From Cocos nucifera (lineage: Eukaryota; Streptophyta; Magnoliopsida; Arecales; Arecaceae), in NCBI GenBank assembly GCA_006176705.1, contig QRFJ01000386.1, positions 868,001 to 932,000 of the forward strand: a stretch of 64,000 nt of DNA. The letters run 5' to 3'. Below the pieces are notes generated by a model. That model saw only the letters and a list, made by a program, of their open reading frames with translations. It made no database searches and was not told the origin of the DNA. A program made the position numbers and the translations under genes. Within the stretch, counting starts at the first letter, position 1, and the number at the start of each line of letters is the position of its first letter. Below are positions 34,291 to 46,270 of this stretch, in pieces.

Positions 34291-35334
34291 ATAAATAATT
34301 GATATAAAAGATATTTTGGTCATACTATAATTTTATGCTGGTCACGTGATATCATTTTGTTAAAAAAAATGAATGATAATGCTAGTTTGAAATGATTTCA
34401 AAAATTAAAGAATTGATTTGCAACTTTAAAATGTCGAGGGATATCTTTGAAAATTGTCCAAAATCGATGGGTATCGCTATAATTTCCATAGAGGGAGGTG
34501 CTGGTAAATAGATATTTAGGCATTTATATTGTCGCCGATCAACAGCACAAAGCCGCATTTATTCCAAGTAAATAACTTCAATCTGCGCTTCTTATTCTCA
34601 CGTTCTGGTTTTTGATCATGCACATTTTCTTTTGAAGTTGCAGCTATTCTTATTGAGTTTGAAGAAGAAATCATAACTGAAAGTTATTACCGGACAATCT
34701 CCCTCTCGAAGTTGCATGATTCGTTGCTTCTATTGCATGGACAAAAGGATATCATTCATTGATATATGAATGCTGCTTGTTCTACCATCATGCATAAATG
34801 AAACACAAAAGTAGTGACCATTTATTCATGACAACAATCATGTAGGAAAGCTTATCTATAAATCTTATCGTGTCTCATTGGAAAAAAAGATATTTAATGT
34901 TCACTAATATTTCACTTCCATTCCATTCGTCATCTTGTTTGAGCTAGAATATCAAATAATGCAAGAATTCTAAATATCACATGCAAAATATCACAAGGAA
35001 ATCATTTTCAAGACACTCGCAAAGAGCATGGTAGGCGTCCTCTTGTGAGTTGCTATATGCTGCATATTTGGATTAATATGATTCGATTATCAAATAATGC
35101 TTCCTTTTATTTTACCTCCTCTATGAGTTTTTTTTTTTTTGGTAAGCAAATTAGGATTTGGAGTGGGGTGACCCGACGTAGTTACCTCCTCTAGGCATGG
35201 CCATGAAACCCCAAATCCCATCGGAGAATATTTAATTTCAGGGCCAGATTTAAGGTTGGGATCCTTCTCTCCACCATATGGGCGAACCAAACCTCAGCCT
35301 CATCACGGGCCAGTAGATTAGATGCCCTTTCCTA
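34291..35334. other. Unassigned non-coding sequence
   Basis: No gene, tRNA or bounded repeat recognised. A T-run occurs at 35129-35140. Confidence 0.4.
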
Positions 35335-36340
35335 GGGATGTGCATTCGATTTTTTCGGTTCAAATCGAACCGAAGTTTTGAAAAATCAAACTTCCAAACT
35401 TACATTTTATAGAACCAAAAATCGAACCAAAGTAGCTTAAAATCAAACAAACCAAATCGAAATAATTTCGATTTGGTAATTCGGTTTTAGACTTCTTTAT
35501 GCTAAGTTTTTGATTTTGATTTGAATTTATTAAGTTCTTTAATAATTTGATTATTTGAACTACAGAATTATACTTGAGTTTAGTACTATTATTTAAATTC
35601 AAATCAACAACAAATTATATATAAAAACAAAGCTCAATTCCATAAAATTATCTTAAATTTTTTATAATTTATCAATATAATATTAGCTTTCTTGTGTATA
35701 TACCCTCCTAAATATTAATATTCTCATGAATATCCTTCTAAAATTAATATTTGAATACATATCCTCATTAAATATTAATTTTGCATGTATGCCCTATTTT
35801 TTTTCTTTTTTTGCCTATGTACTCACACCATCTAATGCTGTTAAAAAAATTAGCAGTTTAAAAATTTGAGATGATTGAAATACCCTTAAGGTTAAACATA
35901 CAAAAAAAAATATTTATAAGGATATACATACAAATTATAAAGGATATACATATAAATTATAATTTTACAAAATATAAAAAAATAATTTTATTTTTATCTA
36001 TTTAACTTGTTTTAACACTCAAATTACTCTAGCGGTTACCAGCTTCAGATGTAAAAATAAAATTTTATTATTTAATTAATTTTTAATTTAAATAAATATG
36101 ATTTTGGCTAATAACATTAATTGAATCGTTATATCAAAGATATTCGTGCAAAAATAATATTTTGAGAGGATATGCATGTAAATATTAATTTTAGAAGGAT
36201 ATTTACGTAAATTTTAATATTTAGAAGGATATATATGTAAAAAAATTTTATAATATTTATCATTAATCATCTATTTTAATTTTTGATTAACTAAAATTAT
36301 TAAATTAAAAACCAAAAACCGAATCCCGCTCTATAGGAGG
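35335..36340. mobile_element. Possible ~1-kb non-autonomous DNA element
   Basis: The left end TAGGGATGTGCATTCG followed by TTTTTTCGGTT, and the inverted right end TAGAGCGGGATTCGGTTTTT, look like degenerate inverted termini of the kind seen in the hAT-like elements at 31135 and 49388. No target duplication was found. The interior is very AT-rich without coding capacity. Confidence 0.3.
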
Positions 36341-37721
36341 GCAGGAATAAATCACCATATGTTATTTAAGTCTTGATATTTAATCATAGTCATGGTATCG
36401 ATCGTGATTCGAATTTGGATCACTTGATTGAAAATTGAGCCTATTCCGTTGGTCTACCACTATAGTGGTGATCAGGATCTCGGGTTAGAAAGCTTGCATG
36501 AGTAAAGCTTCGATTTTGGGGTGGCTTCCTTGGTGCGCTCTTGGTCCACTTGTAACAGTATGTATGGCATGATGAAAGATGCATATGTAGCTAAAGAAAT
36601 CTAAGGAGCTCCGATGTTGTCAAGAAGTAATTTATGAAAAATAATATTGTATTTTTTAATAATGAAAACAAGGAAAGGGAAATGAAAAACATTAATTTGA
36701 GTGTGCCTGAAAAGTAGAGGACATTCTTATGAAAGAGCCATCCGTCCCTAATTTCGGGTCATGAACCCAAATTTTTGTGTTCAAGAAATATCACATTTCA
36801 ATACAAAGAATATACTTCCACATATCCTCTTTAATATGTACTCCTGGGAACCAGTTATACAGCAGTGCCATAAAACTTACCAACAAAAAATCAATGAACT
36901 ATTAAAGATCCCGGACTCATTACTATTTTTTTCATTATTTTTCCTTCTATAATTTGATGTCAAAATAGAGTAACTTCACCATAGATAATTGTTCAAACAC
37001 CTTTTTATTTACCATATATAAGTAAATGGATGTACTTATATACGTGTGTGTGTGTATATATATAAAGAGTGATGGACTAGGATCTGATTAACCAAATCTT
37101 GAAGTTGAATCTGGTAAAGTAGGAACCAAAAATGAATATTGATGAATCGACCGATAAAATATGATCTACTATCTTTAAATTATCTACTTATAAAAAAATA
37201 TGTAATTCAAAGATCTCTAGCATAGTCATCAAATAGTAAAAAATAAAGGAATCCAATCAAATGAAATTATACGATGAATAGCAATAGTTGAGGCTATTAA
37301 ATATGATTTATTATTTTTAAATTATTTATATATTACAAATTATATAATTTGAAGGTTTTCATTTAAAATAAATATATTTTTAATTAAATATAATTTATTA
37401 TTTTTAAACTATTTACATATTAAACATCATATGTTTTGAAAGCTTTAGTCCATAATGTATTGATTGAAAGTCTTCAAAATTTTCAATTTTTGATTTAAAA
37501 TATATTTTTGCATGATCTCACTTAAAATCTAGCTGCATTCTTATCTTTCACTACATATCTTGAAGAAGAAATTACTCTAGCCTTTGCACAAGCTACGCCA
37601 TGAGACCCCCACAATAACAACAATCAGTAAAAGATTTATTTAAGGTCGATAAAACTTTAATGACGGGTCATCCCTCCCAAATTCCATCTGTTTTTTAATA
37701 AAAAGCTCTCTTTATGCCTTC
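36341..37721. other. AT-rich intergenic sequence
   Basis: No gene recognised. Contains short TA/TG runs at 37042-37064 and loosely repeated ATTTATTATTTTTAAATTATTTA-like pieces at 37150-37430. Confidence 0.4.
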
Positions 37722-37784
37722 TGGCCCGTGCAGGTCTCGAACATGCGACCTCCACGATGCTCTAACCAGCTGAGCTAAAAGGCC
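37722..37784 (-). pseudogene. tRNA-Ile(AAU)-like pseudogene lacking the anticodon loop
   Basis: On the minus strand: acceptor arms GGCCTTT and ACGGGCC (six of seven pairs possible) with discriminator A, D-arm GCTC/GAGC, A-box TAGCTCAGCTGG, T-arm around GTTCGAGAC (B-box). It matches, from memory, plant tRNA-Ile(AAU), but about 11 nt covering the anticodon loop and one side of its stem are missing (63 nt instead of about 74). It cannot decode, although both internal Pol III promoter boxes remain, about 9-11 bp closer than normal. Confidence 0.72.
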
Positions 37785-38122
37785 GGGCGGGACCTTGCAT
37801 GATCTTCGATGTTTATCAGTTGATTTTTCTCATTGCAAATTCTACCGCGCCCGACTGAAAAGACTTTGCCGCTGCCTGCTGGAACCCTCTCTATACTCAA
37901 AATATTTTTAATGAGGTCCAGTTTCTTCAGGGATATTCTGCTATCAGATGGATGTGTTTGATATCTATTACAACCTGAATTTAATGCTCCATAGCAACTT
38001 GGTTTTCTATGCTCCATGGGGTTTATTTCTGGTATTATAGGATGCATGCTCGTCTGCCATGTTGAGTGGGTTATTATCTACAGTAGCTGTTGTGGATTTT
38101 AGGATGTTTTGTTTCGTCCTAC

Positions 38123-38292
38123 CATTGGATTCACTCAGCTTTTGTCGTGCTCTTTTTTTTCTTTTCTTAAAATGTTTGGCTTTTAGCTTTAGACTTTAGC
38201 AGCTTCCATTAGATTCACTCAGCTTTTGTGTTGTGCTCTTTTTTTCTTTTCTTAAAGTGTTTGGCTCTTTAGCTTTAGACTTTAGCAGCTTT
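38123..38292. repeat. 85-bp tandem duplication
   Basis: Copies start ATTGGATTCACTCAGCTTTT (38123) and ATTAGATTCACTCAGCTTTT (38208). Both continue through CTTTTTTTCTTTTCTTAAA and TTTAGACTTTAGCAGCTT. Confidence 0.88.
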
Positions 38293-38588
38293 TTTAGATC
38301 CTACGGACTTCTGTAATATTTTGTTGTTCTATCGTGCGACACGTTGATCAGCTAAATTTTCTCTTATTTGGTATAGCAATTTATCACGCCATATTTTTTG
38401 CATTCTTTGAGTAGTATGTGCAATATAACGATAGTAAGATAAATATTGTAATAATAATAAGGTGAATTATGACGTATTTACTGAGTTCCTTCTTCTATAA
38501 AATAAAAATAAAAAAAAAAATCAAGTTAATAGGCCACATCGTAAAATCTTTTTTTTTTTTTTTTTGAAGTCCAACAAAAATAAATTTA

Positions 38589-38650
38589 TACAAAGGTAGG
38601 AGACGTTTTTCACATACTATACAAAGGTTGGAGACGTTTTTCACACGGTC
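38589..38650. repeat. 31-bp tandem duplication
   Basis: TACAAAGGTAGGAGACGTTT and TACAAAGGTTGGAGACGTTT start at 38589 and 38620, both followed by TTCACA. Confidence 0.85.
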
Positions 38651-38969
38651 TCACGATTTCATCTTTTAAAAAAAGTGCCTCAGCGGAGATAGGAGGCCCC
38701 AATCCTATATATATCACTCTCTCTACGCTCATAGCCGACTGGCCGAGATGGGTGCCGTCCTCCCACAGCAGAAGCCATAACCCGAACACCTCTCATCGTT
38801 TTCTACGTTCGAGTCCACATCCTCGTTTTTTCTCCCCCGTCGAATCAAAATGGAGGGAGGGAGGGAGGGTTTCTTCCCATCGAATCAAAAAGGAGGGGAG
38901 GGAGGGCCTTCGAGTCCACGTCTTTCCTCGTTCTTTCTCCCCCATCGAATCAAAAGGAAGGGGGGAGGG

Positions 38970-39486
38970 AGCGATGAGGTAGTCCTATCCCTCGCCCCAG
39001 ACGCCCACACCGCCCCCACGCTGCCTCAAGCTCTGCTCCTCCTCCTCCTTTCCCGCTCACCCGGCGCCCACTGCCGCGGGATCACCTTCGATCCCATCAT
39101 CGCCAACATCGAGCGCCGCCGGGAGGACAGCGAGTGGGAGCGGGCCCACTTCTTCCCCCACAGCGGTGGCGGCGATTCCGCCCCGGCCATGGAGGCCCAG
39201 CCTGAGTGGGAGGACTTCGTAGACGCTGAGGACTATATTAACGACGAGGACCTTTTCAATGTCACTCATCGCATCATCGATCTTTTTCCCAAGATCGACA
39301 TTGGCGCCGCCGACGGCTTCGTGAGCTCCGACGAGCTAACTGAGTGGAACCTCAGGTAGGTGGACAGGGAGATGATGCACCGGACCGATCACTGAGCGGG
39401 ACATGGAGCTACACGACAAAAACCGCGACGGCGCTTTCCCCTTCCTGGAATGCAAGCGCCCAAGCTGGGCCCACCGGTTCCATTGT
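38970..39486 (+). pseudogene. Reticulocalbin/calumenin-like EF-hand gene fragment, disabled
   Basis: Plus-strand translation from about 39078 reads GITFDPIIANIERRREDSEW, then EWEDFVDAEDYINDE and FPKIDI...ADGFVSSDEL. This matches the N-terminal half of plant reticulocalbin/calumenin-like proteins, which are Ca2+-binding EF-hand proteins of the secretory pathway. A hydrophobic Leu run before it (about 39025-39055) could be a signal peptide. After WNLR an in-frame TAG (39357-39359) is followed by still-matching MMHRTD, then TGA (39393) and a frameshift to MELHDKNRDG and PSWAHRF. Similarity stops near 39486, less than 150 bp before element B. The remaining EF-hands are not in the window. Stops plus frameshift indicate a pseudogene. 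Confidence 0.75.
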
Positions 39487-39630
39487 CAGTGAAATCCGAT
39501 CACTAAATAGTAAATTCGGTAGTGTCTGGAATTGAAAAATGTATGTATTCCAAGCCATTTATTTTTTACCTTCGCTTTCCTTTCTCTTCCGACTTTTTTT
39601 TCTATTTTGGGCTTAAATAATTTTAGAAGG

Positions 39631-40302
39631 TGTTGTGAAATGGGACTGATGCGGTCTCGATCTATTTAGGATTGACTGTCGACCTATCCCAATGAATCGT
39701 TTGAGTAAAATGATGAGACACTTTGCTCGTGGTTAACTGTAGGTCAGTCTAAGCCGATCTATAATTCCGTCCGACCTACTAAAGATCGCTTTTTAGAAAA
39801 ACGATGTAGGCCTTCACACCTCATCCTCATCAGATTCAGATCGACCATTGAGCTACATGAATAGGATAATCTATCATAGCTCATCAATGACCGACCTACA
39901 AAAACTATATTCTCTCTAAATTGAAAAACTTGGATAAAAGGAGAATCTTTCGCAATCCCATCTCCCAAGAAGGAAAGAAATCTTTCGAATCAATCGAAGC
40001 GATAAATTCGAAAAGCCGTTAGAGTTCAAAATGGATACGACTTCAATTCCACTCCTATAAATAAAGAGGCTCCGGGATTCTCTAGGTATGCTACTCAATT
40101 CGATGCTTTCTCTTCTCATTGTTCTTCAATCTTCTAACTTGAGCGTCAGAGGGTCTTCATCAGAGAACACTCCAGTGGAGACTTTATTGCAGGTGAACGA
40201 GTGAAGCTCCAACGAAAGTTCATTCTCGGCCTCATATTCTTCGGTGGTCGAGCTCCTCCATCCTCATCGACCGATTTTAAGTCGGAAGATTCAGGAGTAA
40301 CA
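39631..40302 (+). repeat. 5' LTR of element B
   Basis: Runs TGTTGTGAAATGG ... AGGAGTAACA, so it has TG...CA ends. A TATAAATA box lies at 40056-40063, and the R/U5 part follows. The aligned 3' LTR is at 48708-49377. Confidence 0.92.
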
Positions 40303-40303
40303 G

Positions 40304-40323
40304 TTGGCGCTAGAGGAAGGGCC
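40304..40323 (+). other. Primer binding site of element B
   Basis: TTGGCGCTAGAGGAAGGGCC begins one base after the LTR end. It is shared with element A and nearly with element C, the position and conservation expected of the tRNA primer site. The priming tRNA was not identified. Confidence 0.7.
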
Positions 40324-40347
40324 CTCGGTTAATTTCAAGGTCCAATT

Positions 40348-41461
40348 TTGAGGGAAGAAAGCACGTCACCGGATATCATGAGAATTCGAAAGGGAATATC
40401 AAATCCGTCCCAGCATTCTAGTGGTCGGAGGATCTATAATGCTCAGCAGGTTAACACATCTCCACCACCAATCCAGAAAAACCCACCAATGACGTCGGCG
40501 GTCTCACAGGAACAGTATGACATGCTGCTTCATCAGGTGCAAGCACTATCAGCCATCGTAAAAGAAATACAATAGACTGATGAGCACCATCCAACCGAAG
40601 AAAATTTAGGTCTGATCTAGAGAAGGCTGGAGGAATGACACCTCCGAAGCCCAAGAATGGAGGCCAGTTATCACAGCCGACCTACTGGTCCTCTCCGTCG
40701 AAGATCTGAACGCTCGCCCACACCAATTTGCAGAAGAGGCTCTACCCCAGGCCATGAGACTCCTCAGCATCGAGCCACTCGTGAGGATGACATGGAGAAA
40801 AAATTCAAAGAGATGCAATAGCAGCTGGATGCATTGCGGAAGCCGAGGCAACAAGGAGAGGATTTGGGGTTCAATGTCGATCCCCCGTTCACTTAGAAGA
40901 TTATGGATCAATCCTTGCCACATCGATTCAAGATCCCTCAGATGGAGCTTTACGATGGAGCGGCCGATCCCGTAGATCATCTGGACAGCTTCCAAACTCT
41001 TATGCATATGCAAGGGGCTACCGATGCGATACTATGTCGAGCTTTTCCTTTAACTTTGAGAAAAGTGGCTCGACATTAGTACTCGAACCTGAATCCGGTT
41101 TCATAGATTTCTTTTACCAGTTGAGCCGTCTGTTCGTTGCCACTTCGTTAGCAATCATCAGTAATGTCGTAATTCTGACTTCCTCGTGAGCATCAAGCAA
41201 TGGAAGAATGAGCCCCTTTGAGAGTATATCAATCGCTTCAATGCAGTCACCTTGGAGATCCAAAATTTAGACCCATCGATAGCCATGATGGCGTTCAAGG
41301 CCGACCTCCTCCAAAATGACCTTTTGTTCTCTCTCAACTTGGACTATCCAAAGGACTTTGTCGAGATGCTAGAACGAGTGGAGAAATATGCCCAAGCCGA
41401 AGATGCTTGCGACCAGCAAGGAAGTAGTCGAGATGATAGGTTGGATCCATCCCAAAAGTAG
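40348..41461 (+). pseudogene. Element B gag remnant
   Basis: The region opens with MREESTSPDIMRIRKG (40348). The capsid-like core then appears in pieces: FKIPQMELYDGAADPVDHL at about 40930-40985, a stretch ending at the expected W-Y/H-Y motif near 41070, and ITLEIQ-type sequence through KADLLQNDLLFSL (41252-41461). This is the retrotransposon gag family pattern F-x-G-x-x-D-P-x-x-H-L. At least four stops and several frame changes break it. After 41461 the Cys/His-type linker resembling Y-H-R-D-H-G-H-D-T-E-E survives around 41720-41765. Confidence 0.8.
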
Positions 41462-41994
41462 AAGAAGAAAAAAGATCATAGACGGGTGCAGCACCGTCGG
41501 AAGGAGCCATGTTTCATCAATTGCGCACTCCACCTTGGAGTAGCCGACCAACATCTTTAAAGCCATAATGCCGATCTAGAACTCCACCTCGGAGATTCAA
41601 TTACCACACCTCTCTCAACACACTCCGGGTTCAGATTCTGATGGAGATCGAGCAACGAGAAGATATACCTCAACCCAAGAAAATGATAACCCCTGCTCGA
41701 GTAAGAAACCCGAGGAAGTATTGTTGATATCATCGTGACCACGGGCATGATACCGAGGAGTGCTAGCAGCTCAAAGAGGAAATAGAGGCACTAATCAGGA
41801 AGGGATGACTCCAGCACTATATGGATGAACAATGAATCCCGACGAATCCGGGTCGTGACCAACCTCGACAAGATGAACCGCACGGAGAACAGCCGACCGT
41901 GAGAGAGATCAAAGTAATTGTTGGAGAAAACCTCGGTGGAAATACTTCGGATTGATATCGACCAGGAGAAGGACCGAGGAAGAGGAAGGCAGAT

Positions 41995-42657
41995 AATGAA
42001 ATTACTTTCACCGATGAAGATCTGGAAGAAATAAGTCAGCCACATGACGATCCTATAGTCGTTTCTCTAAATATTTTTAATTATGATGTACATCAGGTCC
42101 ATATTGATAATGAAAGTTCGGTAGATGTTCTATTTTATGATACTTTTGTTAGGAAGAACTTGAACCCTGAACTACTGATGAAGAGGAATATACCTTTGGT
42201 CGGATTTTCTGGCACTACGATTTTAGTGGAAGGGACTATCTCACTAACGACAAAAGCTGGACGAGCTTCGAGGTAGGTAGTTGTCGACATAACTTATTTC
42301 ATCGTGAATAGCCTCTCTGCCTATAATGTCATCTTAGGTCGGCCAAGCCTAAATACCCTCCGGGCCATAGTGTCGATCTATCACCTGAAGGTCAAATTCA
42401 CGACTCCACATGAAATCGACGAGCTCATGGGAAACCAATCGATCGCAAGAGAATGTTACATGGCTACTTTGCGTGGAGTGGTGGCTGAAGAGCAATCCAT
42501 GAATGAGTTAGACGTCCGGAATGAACAAACTGAACAAAGAGGCTCTCCGATAGAAGAACTGATCTCTGTACCGATCAAGGACGATCTGAACAAGATTATG
42601 AAAGTTGGCTCAAGCTTATGTGAGGAGGATCGACAGCACCTCATCACATTTCTATGA
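41995..42657 (+). pseudogene. Element B protease remnant
   Basis: Frame reads ITFTDEDLEEISQPHDD, then VHIDNESSVDVLFYD, where the aspartic-protease active site (usually D-N-G-S-S) has become D-N-E-S-S. It continues to a stop near 42274 and then to AYNVILGRPSLNTLRAI, the conserved end of the protease domain. The Gly-to-Glu change at the active site, together with the stop, predicts an inactive enzyme. Confidence 0.82.
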
Positions 42658-42719
42658 GCTAACGCCGACGTATTTGCTTGGTTAGCTTCGGATATGCCCG
42701 GTATCGATCCACAGATCAT

Positions 42720-43560
42720 CGTACACCGACTCAATGTGGATCTGAATCGTCGTCCGATTAGGCAAAAAAATGGAGCTTTGCCCTTAAACGCTAGAGGGTG
42801 ATACAAGAAGAAGTTGATAAGCTCTTGAAGGTCGCTTTCGTCCGAGAAGTTTATTATCTAGAGTGGTTGGCTAATGTCGTCCTCGTCAAGAAGGCCAGTA
42901 GAAAATGGCGCACGTGTGTTGATTATGTGGATCTCAACGAAGCATGCCCAAAGGATAGCTATCCTCTGCCGCGTATAGACCAACCGATGGATGCGATCTT
43001 AGGACATCAGCTCCTATCATTCATGGATGCTTTCTCAAGATACAACCAGATCCGAATGGTATCCGAGGACAAAGAAAAAACTTTTTTCATAACTGATCAA
43101 GGTCTTTTTTGTTATAGGGTCATACCATTTGGCTTGAAAAATACTAGGGCAACCTATCAAAGACTTGTGAACAAGCTTTTCAAGGAGCAAATTGGAAGAA
43201 ATATGGAAGTATATATGGACGATATGCTCGTCAAAAGTAGAGCTGCCGAATATTATATCACCGACCTGGAAGAAGCCTTCTCTACACTGCGGCACTTCCA
43301 GATGAAGCTCAACCCGGACAAATGCGTCTTCAGTATCACTTCTGAAAAATTTCTTAGGTTCATGGTGTCACAATGTGGGATTGAGGCCAATCCGGAGAAG
43401 ATTTAAGTTCTTCAAGAGATGAAGCCCTCAAAGACGATCAAAGAAGTGTAGCGACTCACAGGAAGGATCGCAGCCTTAAATAGATTCTTATCAAGATCGA
43501 TGGAAAAGAGCCTTCCATTTTTTAAAGCTCTTAAGCAATCGAAGGACTTTCAATGGATAG
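42720..43560 (+). pseudogene. Element B reverse transcriptase remnant
   Basis: The longest clean stretch (42798-43406, 202 codons) includes NVVLVKKASRKWRTCVDY, DLNEACPKDSYPLPRID, SFMDAFSRYNQI, the fingers/palm part with MPFGLKN-like IPFGLKN, and the catalytic box YMDDMLVKS near 43215. A stop at 43404 and another near 43450 (TAG) break the thumb/connection. The domain order and motifs are those of Ty3/gypsy reverse transcriptases. Confidence 0.88.
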
Positions 43561-44400
43561 ACGAATGCTAGATAGCCTTCGATGAGCTAAAGAAATACCT
43601 CAGCTCCCCTCCTTTTTTAAGCAAGCTAGAGTTTGAGGAGGTATTGTACTTGTATTTAGCTATTTCTTCTTCGACAATTAGCTCTATTCTGATCCGATAG
43701 AAAGCCAAGGTGCAGAAGCCGATCTATTATGTGAGCCGAATACTTCACGATGCTGAAATTAGATATACGAGGCTGAAAAAAATCATCTATGCTCTCTTAA
43801 TATCTACGAAAAAATTACGCCCATATTTTCAAGCACACACCATCACAATCCTTACAGACCAACCCATTAGATCGGTATTGTATCGACCAGATACCTCGAG
43901 GCGATTGGCTAAATGGGCTATCAAGCTAGGTGAATTCGACATCAAATATTTATCGAGACCATTCATTAAAGCTCAGGCGTTGGCGGACTTCATCCTAAAA
44001 TGTACAATTCTGGATGAGGAATCCAGTCACGTTGAAGCCCTTTCGATCGATGAATATTGGGCCCTATATGTTGATGGATCTTTGAATGCAATGGGCTCTA
44101 AAGCCGGATTGATCTTAACCAGCCCGGAGAAAGTAGTAGCGGAATATGCTCTACACTTCAACTTTCTAGCTTTCAACAATGAAGCCGAGTATGAGGCATT
44201 AGTAGTGGAACTTAAAATAGCAAAAGAAATATGAGTTTGGCATCTCAGAGTCTATAGTGATTTGCAGTTGGTGATTGGCCAGGTTCAGAAAGAATATGAA
44301 GCTCGGGAGCCGAATATGGTTAAGTATCTATAGGAAGTCAGGGACTTAGCTTCTAGCTTTTTAGCAATGGATGTTTAGCAGATACCAAGGGTGGAAAATG
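43560..44400 (+). pseudogene. Element B dual RNase H region
   Basis: 43710-44000 gives PIYYVSRILHDAEIRY, then YFQAHTITILTDQPI, the Ty3/gypsy RNase H. From about 44057 a second RNase H begins at ALYVDGSLNAMGSKAG with NNEAEYEALV downstream, the archaeal-type RNase H gained by Tat-lineage elements. A stop at 44232 interrupts the second domain, which then continues out of frame to about 44400. Confidence 0.82.
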
Positions 44401-44679
44401 GAAGCTCATATATGAGAAGGCCCCGGTAAGCTAGGAACCCATGGGGCGGCTGACCTAAAAAGAAGCTCATATATGAAAGTCCTGAAGAAGCCGAGTATTG
44501 AGGAGGCCTCAATAATGCAAGCTGATCTAGAGCAGAGCTAGATAGATCCTATCCTCCATTACTTGCAAGGCGGAACTTTGCTTGCAGATTGAAATGAGGT
44601 AAAAAGGCTGAGACACCTCGCTCCACAATACATCGTCTATGAAGAAAAGTTGTATAAGAGGTCTTTCACCCTACCTTTG

Positions 44680-45770
44680 CTCAGATGCCTCCGTCCTTCG
44701 GAAGCAACTATGTCCTGTGGAAAGTTCATGAAGGAATCTGTGGTAATCACCTAGGGGGCAAGGCTCTGTCCCATAAAATATTACGGCCGAGATATTTTTG
44801 GCCAACCACGCAAAGAGATGCGATCGATCTAGTGAGCAAGTGTGACCAATGCCAAAGAACCTCAAACATTCAGCATCAACCATCAACTTCATTGGCCCCG
44901 ATCACGACCCCTTGGCCCTTTGCTCAATAGGAAATGGATATCCTCAGATCATTTTCGATCGCCATAGCACAGAAGAAGTTCCTGATTATCGCGATCGACT
45001 ATTTTACTAAATGGATAAAAGCAGAGGCAATAGCTATAAATACCGAAGCCAAAGTTCGAAATTTTGTTTGAAAGTCTATCATATGTCGATTTGGTTTACC
45101 TCGTGCCATCATAATCGATAATGAATGATAATTTAATAACCCAAGGTTTATAGGATTCTATAATGACTATGGGATTTCTCACAGATTGACGTCAGTAGAT
45201 CATCCATAGACTAATGGTGAGATCGAGGTGACGAACAGGATATTATTGCAGGGGTTGAAAGCTTGCATAAGTCAGACAAAAGGATCGTGGGTTGAAGAGC
45301 TGTACAACATCCTTTGAGCATATCGTACGACGCAATGTATCCCAACTAGAGAGACACCTTTCATGTTGGCCTTCAGCATGAAAGTTGTGATACCCCTAGA
45401 GATTGGGTTACTCACGCTCCGAGTGGAAGAGTTTGATGAAGATAGCAATTCCTTTGAGATGAGAGCGAATCTAGATATGCTGGAAGAAACCCAAGAATGA
45501 GCTCGAGTTCGAATGGCCAATTATCAACAGAAAGTTGCTCGGTACTATAATTCTCGAGTAAAGGACAAATCTTTTCTGGTAGGATAATTAGTTCTTTGTC
45601 TAGTCGAGATTTTTCGTCCATCCAAACAATTAAAATTATCGCCGAACTGGAAAGGTTCTTATCACGTGACTAAGTAGTTTGGCCTGGAACTTACCATCTC
45701 TATCAACTGGATGGAACTCCAATCCCAAGAACCTAGAATACCGATAATCTTCAGAGATATTATTCTTAGA
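44680..45770 (+). pseudogene. Element B integrase remnant
   Basis: HEGICGNHLGGKAL followed by KCDQCQRTS is the HHCC zinc finger. The catalytic core follows: IAIDYFTKWIKAEAI (first Asp) and IIIDNE near 45115 (second Asp), then VNGEIEVTNR-like sequence at about 45220 with the Glu. C-terminal sequence continues to about 45770. Several stops, among them 44929 and 45070, break it. Confidence 0.8.
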
Positions 45771-46270
45771 ATATAATTTTCATCTTGAATTTTTCTTCGA
45801 TAATGAATAATAACTTATCGCAGGTTTTATCTTTGCCAACGCACGCTCCTTGGCTACGATCGAGGAGCGGAATGCACCTCCATCGAATCTTGAGGAGCAG
45901 TATGCATCCCCAACACAAATCACCAATGTGAGGTCCTTGGCCACAGCCGAGGACCAGGACACGTCCCATAAAATTCAGCAAAATGTGCTCCTCGATTGTG
46001 GCCAAGGATCATAACGCGAAGGCATGAATCATTCGTCATGACTTCTCAGTCACACCGCCTAAGATCTATGTCGATCTACGTCTCAAAAAAGAAAAATTTG
46101 ACAAAGAATATATGAGCTCAACAACTTTAGCAAAAAAAATATTTTATATTAAAGTTAAGTATTTACAAGTGATGGTCGGCCCATACAAAGATACCTCGGT
46201 AATAACCAGGGATAAAGAAAAAAAAAGGCCGACCTAAAAAAGATCGGACATACCTGATCAAAAAGCTACA

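Noticed and set aside
42282..42291. TTGTCGACAT as a second zinc-deficiency response element
   Set aside because: The first base breaks the RTGTCGACAY consensus and it lies inside the retrotransposon protease region.
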